A stretch of 45,633 nt of DNA, from positions 1 to 45,633 of the forward strand of contig FNZT01000009.1 of the NCBI GenBank assembly GCA_900109435.1, written 5' to 3'. This document shows positions 39,993-45,633 of this stretch, piece by piece. Under the pieces are notes generated by a model. That model was not told where the DNA came from. It worked only from the letters and a program-made list of their open reading frames with translations, and did not search any database. Position 1 is the first letter of the stretch. Each line of letters begins with the position of its first letter. The stretch comes from Ruminococcus sp. YRD2003 (lineage in GTDB: Bacteria; Bacillota; Clostridia; Oscillospirales; Ruminococcaceae). Made by a program: the position numbers and the translations under genes.

Positions 39993-40550
39993 TTACAGTG
40001 TTACGCCAAGCTCCTCGAGCTCAGTGCGAAGCCGTTTCAGCGAGCGGCTGAGTCGCATTCTGACCGCCGCAGCCGAAAGACCGACGATACGCGCGATCTC
40101 GGCGGAGCTTCTTCCGAAGAAGTATTTTTGGATAATAATGGTCGAGTCGGGCTCGCCGAGCTCGTCTATCTTCACGAGCGCAAGCCGCAGAATTTCGGAA
40201 TTTTCCGCGCTTTTCTCCACATTCACCGAGCTGTCGGGGACATCGCCTGCCGCCTCCTCGGGGACAGTATAGAACTCCGAAGCAGCTCTTGCCCGTTTAA
40301 GGTTAAGAGCCTTATTGCGGGCAGCAGCGCCGATATACGCCTGCATATCGCCCGCAGTGCGGGTATCGAGGTGCATTATCACGTCAGCGAAGACGTCCAC
40401 GACGCAGTCCTCGGCGTCTTTGGAGCTTACCCGCCCGCCGAGAGTTCGGTACACTACCGCGAGCGCATAGGCGTGATACTGCGCGAAAAGCTGCCGATAG
40501 CTGTCGCCGTGCGGAGAAGCGGAAAACCGTTTTATATGTTTGTCTTTCAT
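39993..40550 (-). CDS. ECF-type RNA polymerase sigma factor
   Basis: The start is the ATG at 40550 (MKDKHIKRF), after AAAGGAGG. The 185-residue protein has region 2 (YRQLFAQYHAYALAVVYR, then DAEDCVVDVFADVI) and region 4 (STIIIQKYFFGRSSAEIARI, followed by a helix-turn-helix ending RLSRSLKRLRTEL). It is distinct from the sigma factor at 18731-19213. The gene lies 71 bases upstream of the membrane regulator, with which it probably forms a signalling pair. Confidence 0.88.
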   Translation of the reverse strand: MKDKHIKRFSASPHGDSYRQLFAQYHAYALAVVYRTLGGRVSSKDAEDCVVDVFADVIMHLDTRTAGDMQAYIGAAARNKALNLKRARAASEFYTVPEEAAGDVPDSSVNVEKSAENSEILRLALVKIDELGEPDSTIIIQKYFFGRSSAEIARIVGLSAAAVRMRLSRSLKRLRTELEELGVTL

Positions 40551-40587
40551 TGAAGCCTCCTTTGAAGTCCTGCAAGACTGCTTCACT

Positions 40588-40617
40588 AATATAAACAACG
40601 GAAACGTGAAAGTGCAA
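40588..40617 (-). promoter_or_regulatory. Possible promoter of the second sigma-factor gene
   Basis: On the minus strand TTGCAC (40617-40612) and TATATT (40593-40588) are 18 bases apart. Confidence 0.4.
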
Positions 40618-40787
40618 CAGGTTTCCGAAAAAATATTGGGAAGGGTGTCCCTTCGGGCGGTTTTGCAGGATACCGAAAATGCCCCGCAGGTTTACGGCAC
40701 GGCAGTCCGCTTTTTTGTTAAGTTAAGCGCAAAGAGGGGAGTGCGTATTATTAAAACACTTTACCTATTAATTATTTTGAGAACAAT

Positions 40788-40803
40788 TGTTCCACGTGGA
40801 ACA
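40788..40803. promoter_or_regulatory. parS centromere site for ParB/Spo0J
   Basis: TGTTCCACGTGGAACA is a perfect 16-bp palindrome that matches the bacterial parS consensus. It is embedded in a longer perfect palindrome spanning 40782-40809. ParB loads DNA-sliding clamps here to segregate replicated origins. No parA/parB gene is in the window. Confidence 0.88.
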
Positions 40804-40898
40804 ATTGTTTTGCAACGACTGCTTCATGGCTGTATTTCGGCAACTAAGCCGCTTTGGCACTCGTCGGGGTTTTTTTCTTTTTTTTTGCAAAAAAAGGC

Positions 40899-40927
40899 TT
40901 GACAAAAGGGGGCAAAAGTGATATCAT
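40899..40927 (+). promoter_or_regulatory. Promoter of the GntR-ABC operon
   Basis: TTGACA (40899-40904) and TATCAT (40922-40927) are 17 bases apart. Confidence 0.8.
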
Positions 40928-40941
40928 AATGGTGTAACATA

Positions 40942-40962
40942 TGTACTACCCGATATAGTACA
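40942..40962. promoter_or_regulatory. Inverted repeat, likely operator of the GntR regulator
   Basis: TGTACTA (40942-40948) and TAGTACA (40956-40962) are perfect inverted arms with a 7-base spacer, just after the expected transcription start and upstream of the regulator's own ribosome-binding site. Confidence 0.6.
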
Positions 40963-40986
40963 CTCCCAACAGAAAGGAGGAGGTAT

Positions 40987-41364
40987 ATGTTTTCTATCGA
41001 CCTTACCAGCAGGACTCCCATTTACGAGCAGATATACGAGAATATCATCGGTCTGGTCGTAAAGGGCAGACTCGCCGAAAACGACCAGCTTCCGAGCGTG
41101 CGGGCGTTCGCGAAGGACGCGGGAGTCAACCCGAATACCGTTGCGAAAGCCTATCAGGAGCTCGAAAGGACGGGCATAATCTACTCGGTGCCAGGCCGCG
41201 GCAGTTTCATCGCAAAGCCCGACAGTGCCGTATTTCAGGGCGCAGTCCTCGCAGACTTCGACAGCGCGGTGCTTGCCTGTGCCGACAGAGGGATAGACAA
41301 GCAGGTACTCACGGAACATCTCGACAATATCTACACTAAACATGGGAAAGGAGAACAGCTATGA
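40987..41364 (+). CDS. GntR-family regulator, YtrA type
   Basis: The 125-residue protein has the GntR winged helix (TPIYEQIYENIIGLVVKG, LPSVRAFAKDAGVNPNTVAK, GRGSFIA) and only a ~50-residue C-terminal dimerisation tail, the layout of the YtrA subfamily. Such regulators usually repress their own ABC-transporter operon. That fits here: AGGAGG precedes the ATG, an inverted repeat lies over the transcription start, and the ABC gene begins in the overlapping ATGA of the stop codon. Confidence 0.93.
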   Translation: MFSIDLTSRTPIYEQIYENIIGLVVKGRLAENDQLPSVRAFAKDAGVNPNTVAKAYQELERTGIIYSVPGRGSFIAKPDSAVFQGAVLADFDSAVLACADRGIDKQVLTEHLDNIYTKHGKGEQL

Positions 41365-42290
41365 TCGAGCTAAAAAATACCGTCAAGAAGTTCGACAGCT
41401 ATACCGCTCTGAACGGCGTAGACCTTAAAATAGAAAAAGGTACGGCTTTCGGTCTTCTCGGCTCGAACGGTGCAGGAAAATCGACGATACTTCGCCTGCT
41501 CTCGGGCATTTACAAGCAGGAGAGCGGCGAGGTCCTCATCGACGGACAGCCCGTATACGACAATATCGCCGCTAAACAAAAGGTCTTCTTCATCAACGAC
41601 GAGACCGTTCAGTTCGGCAGCTTTACGCTGAAGGGACTGAAAAATTACTACAAGACTTACTATCCCAACTTCTCGGAGGAGCTGTTTGAGTCGCTCCGCA
41701 AGCGCATAAACCTTCCGCTGAACAAGAAGATAAACACCTTCTCGAAGGGCATGAAGCGTCAGGCTATCGTTATTATCGCGCTCGCGTGCAGGACCGACTA
41801 TCTGCTCCTCGATGAGGCGTTTGACGGTCTCGACCCGACTATGCGTATCATCGTTAAGAAGATGCTCGTGGACGCGATGCTCGACAGACAGCTCACAACG
41901 ATAATCTCATCGCATAATCTCAAGGAGATAAACGAGGTCTGCGATACTGCCGCACTCCTCCATAACGGAAAAATAGTCTTCTCGCGCGAGATAGACAGCC
42001 TCAAGGGCGAGGTCCACAAGATACAGGCGGTATTCCCAAAGAATGCCGACGGATCGGCTGCGGACTACTCCAAGGAGGACTTCGCCTCTACGGGGCTCGA
42101 GATACTCCACTTCGAGAGGAGCCAGAGTATCTACTACATCATCGCCAAGGGAGACGAGGACACCGTCCGCGCCGCATTTGCTCCCAAGGAACCGCTTCTT
42201 CTCGAGATGATACCGCTTACTCTTGAAGAGATATTTATTTATGAACTGGAGGTGCTCGGTTATGACAGCAACGACATCAGCGGCAACTAA
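41361..42290 (+). CDS. ABC transporter ATP-binding protein
   Basis: The 309-residue ATPase has Walker A GSNGAGKS (34-41), the signature variant FSKGMKRQ in place of LSGGQ, Walker B YLLLDEAFDG and a later switch His (SSHNLKE). It powers the permease encoded next, whose start lies 29 bases inside this gene. Family members in YtrA operons act in cell-envelope stress or peptide-antibiotic response. The substrate cannot be told from sequence. Confidence 0.94.
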   Translation: MIELKNTVKKFDSYTALNGVDLKIEKGTAFGLLGSNGAGKSTILRLLSGIYKQESGEVLIDGQPVYDNIAAKQKVFFINDETVQFGSFTLKGLKNYYKTYYPNFSEELFESLRKRINLPLNKKINTFSKGMKRQAIVIIALACRTDYLLLDEAFDGLDPTMRIIVKKMLVDAMLDRQLTTIISSHNLKEINEVCDTAALLHNGKIVFSREIDSLKGEVHKIQAVFPKNADGSAADYSKEDFASTGLEILHFERSQSIYYIIAKGDEDTVRAAFAPKEPLLLEMIPLTLEEIFIYELEVLGYDSNDISGN

Positions 42291-44553
42291 AAGCTTCTTC
42301 GGAAAGCGCTTTCTGACCGACCTGCTCGAAAACAAAAAGGTCTTTATCATCAACTCGCTGCTCGAGCTGCTCGGTCTTCCGATCGCCTCGGTATTGCTGA
42401 TAATTGCAGCATACGTCGATAAACTTGAGGAAAAAGATACACAGCTCTACGTCGACCTGTATGTGCTGCTGGTACCTTTCATCTGCATTTCTGTAGGTAC
42501 GGTGGCAATAAGCATACTCCTCGGATTCGTTATCGCGCTTTTTCACTTTAACTACCTGTACCGAAAATCCGTCGTGGATATGCACTACTCGCTCCCGCTG
42601 AGCAATACCCAGCGCTTCTTCGCGGATTATCTCTCGGGTCTCTCTATCTACCTCATACCCGTTCTCTTTGCCGTGATACTCAGCTCGGTCATCCTCGGCA
42701 TAGGCAGCGTTTTTGTGGATATGGGCGAATTCTGGAAGGTCGCGCCCTACATCTTCAAGGCGGGAATGGTGGTCATTGTAGGTATGATCATGCTCTATAC
42801 GATCTCCGTATTCTCGCTTGTGTTCTGCGGAAGTACCTTTGAAGCTATTTTCAGCATCATCGCTGTGAATACACTTATCCCCGCCACTATCTGCTGTGTG
42901 TGGCTTGCTGTAGTGACTACGTCCTCTTACGGAATGGTCGGCGAGAGCATATTCTACAGCCCTGTATTCACCGCTACTTCGCCGTTCGGGGCTATGGTGT
43001 TCTTCTTCATGTACCTCTTTGACGGTGTCGAGCGCAGTATGGAAGACACAGGCAGCTACTACGATTCAATGCTCGTCCGCTGGATGATAGTGGCAGTTGT
43101 AATGACAGCGCTTTACCTTGTGGCATCGTTCCTGCTCTACAAGCTGAGAAAGGCTGAGAGCGTATCCAAGCCCTATGTTTACAAGGCTTTCTTCTATGCT
43201 ATAGGCGCTGCGTCCGTATTCTGCATTATGTCGCTCCTCATCGCTTCTGGCATAAACATCATCTCCGCTGCTGTTTCGGGCATAATCATCTGCGGCGTAG
43301 GCTGGTTCATCATGGAGGTCATCGCAAGAAGAGGCTTCAAGCGCTTCTGGACAGCTCCGCTCGGATTTGCTGCCGTTGTCTGCGGCGTATTCCTCGTGTG
43401 CGGTATCTGCAAGGTGACCGACGGTTTCGGCGCTCCCCGCCATGTGCCCGCTGCTATCAGCGTCGAGAGCGTCTCCATTGACGTCAACGACAATTCTATC
43501 TTCCCCTATGAGGTGAGCGAGGTCTCGTTCAGGGACAGAGACGTCATCAAGGCTGTGACTGCGCTCAATAAGGACGTTGTGAACAGACACTTCCACTTCG
43601 ATGACTACTCCTACAGCGAAATGGATCAGATAGACAGAGATAAAGACCGCTATGACCACCAGAATATCGAGATAACCTATCAGACTATCTACGGTTCGAC
43701 AGTGAAGAGAGAATATAACGTTATGAGCTTTATGCTCTCTGATGTGGTGCAGACTGTGCTCTGCTCGGATGAGTATGCCGAAAAGGCTGCCGACGAGGTC
43801 GCTGTCACCGCTGCAAACGTTTCGAGCAGCGGCAAGTACTACAGCAGCTACTCCGATGTCAGAAAAGACAAGGTCGGCGGAAGACTCGAGATAAGCAATA
43901 AGCTCGGTCAGTCGGAGGGCTCTGTCTCTCTCGGCTACGAAAGCCTCGCCAAGCTCCGCGACGCCTATATGAAGGATATCAGGAATATGACTCCCGAGCA
44001 GCTCAGAGACGGTAATGTCTCCTGTATGTTCGGACGTTACTGGGTGCTCGACAGCTTCGAGAATACCCTCGGTATCCTCGCTGAGCGCGACCTGTCCGTC
44101 AACAGGATAGAGAGCAGCGATATCTCGGGCGGCGGCTATTTCACGAACGGTGAGGATGTTCGGACTACCGGCGATATCGAGATAATCAACTCGCCGCGGT
44201 TCTACTCCAGACCCAAGGACTTCTTCGGCAAAGACTCCAAGAGCAGCTACAGCAGATACTACTATGGCAGCGGTTACTACGGCAGCGGCGACGACTTTGA
44301 GAAGTATTCGGAGCTCGATGCGATCACTTCCGCTTTCTCCGATAATTCTAACAGCGGCTACTACTACGACGGCTCGATGGAGTCGGAGATGGTTGTCGAC
44401 GATGCGCTCCTCATGCTCCTGAATAACGCTACCCCCATTATCATCAACGAGAAGCCTATCGCTATTGTCCACTACACGAACTCCACTACTCTCTATATCC
44501 GCGATAACCCCGAAAACAGGGCGCTTTTAAAGAAACATTACTACGGCGACTAA
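42262..44553 (+). CDS. ABC transporter permease with large extracytoplasmic domain
   Basis: The start is the ATG at 42262 (MTATTSAATKSF), eight bases after GGAGG inside the ATPase gene. The 763-residue protein has about eight to ten membrane segments in its first ~390 residues. A C-terminal domain of about 370 residues without clear membrane segments follows, with a Tyr/Ser/Gly-rich low-complexity stretch around 660-680. The last membrane helix precedes GICKVTDGFG. Large soluble tails of this kind occur in ABC-2-type permeases of YtrA-regulated operons; the domain is unassigned here. The stop codon lies at the edge of a MITE-like repeat. Confidence 0.82.
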   Translation: MTATTSAATKSFFGKRFLTDLLENKKVFIINSLLELLGLPIASVLLIIAAYVDKLEEKDTQLYVDLYVLLVPFICISVGTVAISILLGFVIALFHFNYLYRKSVVDMHYSLPLSNTQRFFADYLSGLSIYLIPVLFAVILSSVILGIGSVFVDMGEFWKVAPYIFKAGMVVIVGMIMLYTISVFSLVFCGSTFEAIFSIIAVNTLIPATICCVWLAVVTTSSYGMVGESIFYSPVFTATSPFGAMVFFFMYLFDGVERSMEDTGSYYDSMLVRWMIVAVVMTALYLVASFLLYKLRKAESVSKPYVYKAFFYAIGAASVFCIMSLLIASGINIISAAVSGIIICGVGWFIMEVIARRGFKRFWTAPLGFAAVVCGVFLVCGICKVTDGFGAPRHVPAAISVESVSIDVNDNSIFPYEVSEVSFRDRDVIKAVTALNKDVVNRHFHFDDYSYSEMDQIDRDKDRYDHQNIEITYQTIYGSTVKREYNVMSFMLSDVVQTVLCSDEYAEKAADEVAVTAANVSSSGKYYSSYSDVRKDKVGGRLEISNKLGQSEGSVSLGYESLAKLRDAYMKDIRNMTPEQLRDGNVSCMFGRYWVLDSFENTLGILAERDLSVNRIESSDISGGGYFTNGEDVRTTGDIEIINSPRFYSRPKDFFGKDSKSSYSRYYYGSGYYGSGDDFEKYSELDAITSAFSDNSNSGYYYDGSMESEMVVDDALLMLLNNATPIIINEKPIAIVHYTNSTTLYIRDNPENRALLKKHYYGD

Positions 44554-44601
44554 AGGCAACACCGCACAAAGCCCGCCTGAAGGCTTTGTACGGTATTGCC
44601 T
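44553..44601. repeat. Short MITE-like palindrome, deleted copy
   Basis: AAGGCAACACCGCACAAAGC and CGGTATTGCCT are the same ends as the 176-bp element at 13771-13946, in reverse orientation. Most of the interior is missing; only the stretch around CCGCCTGAAGGCTTTGTA remains. It directly follows the permease stop codon and may act as its terminator hairpin. Confidence 0.75.
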
Positions 44602-44627
44602 AAAGACAAAATGTTCAGACAAAAGAA

Positions 44628-45515
44628 ATGAAATATATAAGAAAACTCTTCGGCGGCATTGATCTGACGTGGAAACGCCTGCTTATACTCTCTGTGGCGG
44701 CAGGCGTGATCCCCGGCGTTCTGCTCTGTATCCCCTTCCTTGAGGATACCTCCTTCACCGACAACGGGGCGACCTATGAATGGTGGGTATTCCTCGCAAT
44801 CGTCATTATTACTAACTGCAAGAAGCCCCTCGAAGCCGCCTGCAAAACTTTCGTATTCTTCCTCATCAGCCAGCCCCTCATCTACCTCGTACAGGTGCCC
44901 TTCTGCTGGCTGCACTGGGACATATTCACCTACTACCCGCCGTGGTTCATGCAAACTCTGCTCACTTTTCCCGGCGCTTTCCTCGGCTGGTTCGTGACTA
45001 AGAAAAAGTGGTACAGCCTGCTAATACTCCTGCCTATGACGGCTCTGCTCGCTTTGACTTGTATGAGCTACCTCCACGGGATGCTGTATCAGCCTCCGCG
45101 GCACTTGCTGACTGTGTTATTCTGTGCGGCGGTGATGTTCGTGCTTGTGCTCGGAATCTTCGAGGACAAGAAGCTCATAGCCGCGGGTTGTATCATCAAC
45201 GCGGTCCTGCTCGGTATATTCTTCTTCACCGACGTTTACGGTCAGCCGCACGCCGTTACGAATATATGTCCGAGAGACCCCGACGGCGCGCTCGACCCAA
45301 ATGTGAATTATACCGCCGTGTCCTCAAACGAGGATGTGGTCAGGCTGCACTACGAGGAAAAAGGTCTTCCGCAGGGATGGCAGGCAGAGTTCTACAAGCG
45401 CGGGACGGCTCAGCTGACATTCACAGGCGACGACGGAAGCGTGATAGTCTATGACGTGTCTTTCGGCGATAACTTCGATATCCGCTTCGATGTCGCCGAA
45501 AAGACGACTGCCTAA
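44628..45515 (+). CDS. Unknown membrane protein
   Basis: The 295-residue protein has about six membrane segments between residues 18 and 200, then a C-terminal soluble domain of about 90 residues (VNYTAVSSNEDVVRLHY and on). I do not recognise the family. Only a weak ribosome-binding site (AAAGAA) precedes the ATG. It follows the ABC permease by 74 bases across the small palindrome, so it may be read from the same operon and serve as an accessory subunit, but this is inference. Confidence 0.65.
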   Translation: MKYIRKLFGGIDLTWKRLLILSVAAGVIPGVLLCIPFLEDTSFTDNGATYEWWVFLAIVIITNCKKPLEAACKTFVFFLISQPLIYLVQVPFCWLHWDIFTYYPPWFMQTLLTFPGAFLGWFVTKKKWYSLLILLPMTALLALTCMSYLHGMLYQPPRHLLTVLFCAAVMFVLVLGIFEDKKLIAAGCIINAVLLGIFFFTDVYGQPHAVTNICPRDPDGALDPNVNYTAVSSNEDVVRLHYEEKGLPQGWQAEFYKRGTAQLTFTGDDGSVIVYDVSFGDNFDIRFDVAEKTTA

Positions 45516-45551
45516 GGGCTGTACCTATACGGAAGTATTACGGGACATATA

Positions 45552-45588
45552 TCGGGGGAAACCTTTCTGAAGAAAGGTTCTCCCCCGA
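45552..45588. repeat. Long hairpin after the last gene
   Basis: TCGGGGGAAACCTTTCT pairs with AGAAAGGTTCTCCCCCGA with one bulge. The following AACCCCTTTCCAAAGACTTTT looks like the extension of a dispersed repeat. It may serve as terminator for the operon. Confidence 0.65.
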
Positions 45589-45633
45589 ACCCCTTTCCAA
45601 AGACTTTTAGTCCAAATTTTGCCCCTATGGGGT

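Larger units (their letters stand above)
40551..40986. other. Divergent spacer carrying a parS site
   Basis: The 436-bp spacer between the sigma operon and the GntR operon holds the promoters of both, a parS palindrome (40788-40803) and long T runs at about 40869-40886. No credible coding frame was found. Confidence 0.5.

Overview
The window looks like a chromosomal segment of an anaerobic, low-to-moderate GC Clostridia member, most likely a Ruminococcus-type fibre degrader of the Oscillospiraceae. The evidence is two secreted proteins ending in type I dockerin modules joined by Thr-rich linkers (cellulosome parts), a pyrophosphate-type phosphofructokinase, spore-coat genes cotJA/cotJB, and strong Gram-positive ribosome-binding sites on nearly every gene. 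No rRNA, tRNA or CRISPR array was seen.

Positions 1 to about 11,710 are an accessory region with mobile-element character. It holds two small unknown genes at the left edge, a DUF960 gene, an amidoligase with three zinc ribbons, a 63-residue peptide gene, a class II glutamine amidotransferase, a serine recombinase, an unknown 314-residue protein on the other strand, a 1005-residue HerA/VirB4-type ATPase and an 85-residue unknown protein. The last 17 codons and the terminator of that 85-residue gene occur again 2.65 kb downstream. The second copy abuts a fragment of a tyrosine integrase and lies 21 bp from the end of cotJB. A diguanylate cyclase gene sits between the copies. This looks like the scar of nested or successive insertions of related elements next to the cotJ locus.

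From 11,731 to about 28,400 is ordinary chromosome. In order it carries cotJB-cotJA, a PPi-dependent phosphofructokinase, a SpoVB/MATE-like flippase, an EF-G-like GTPase, an ECF sigma factor with its zinc-binding anti-sigma factor, a lipoprotein, pheB-hom (threonine/methionine branch), an AraC-type regulator with an effector-binding domain, two CobW-type metal GTPases (one fused to a DUF1980-like domain), proC, a SpoIIM-like membrane protein and a YesL/DUF624 protein. The intergenic spaces carry several families of short palindromic repeats and a 176-bp MITE-like palindrome.

From 28,900 to 31,050 a two-component system is bracketed on both sides by paired copies of a repeat of about 330 bp. 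Next come two large secreted dockerin proteins: a leucine-rich-repeat protein and a PL1-PL9 pectate lyase, convergent on a shared terminator. They are followed by a second sigma factor with a membrane regulator. A perfect 16-bp ParB-binding parS palindrome lies at 40,788-40,803. The window ends with a YtrA-type GntR regulator, an ABC ATPase and permease operon with a likely autoregulatory operator, an internally deleted second copy of the MITE-like repeat, and an unknown membrane protein.
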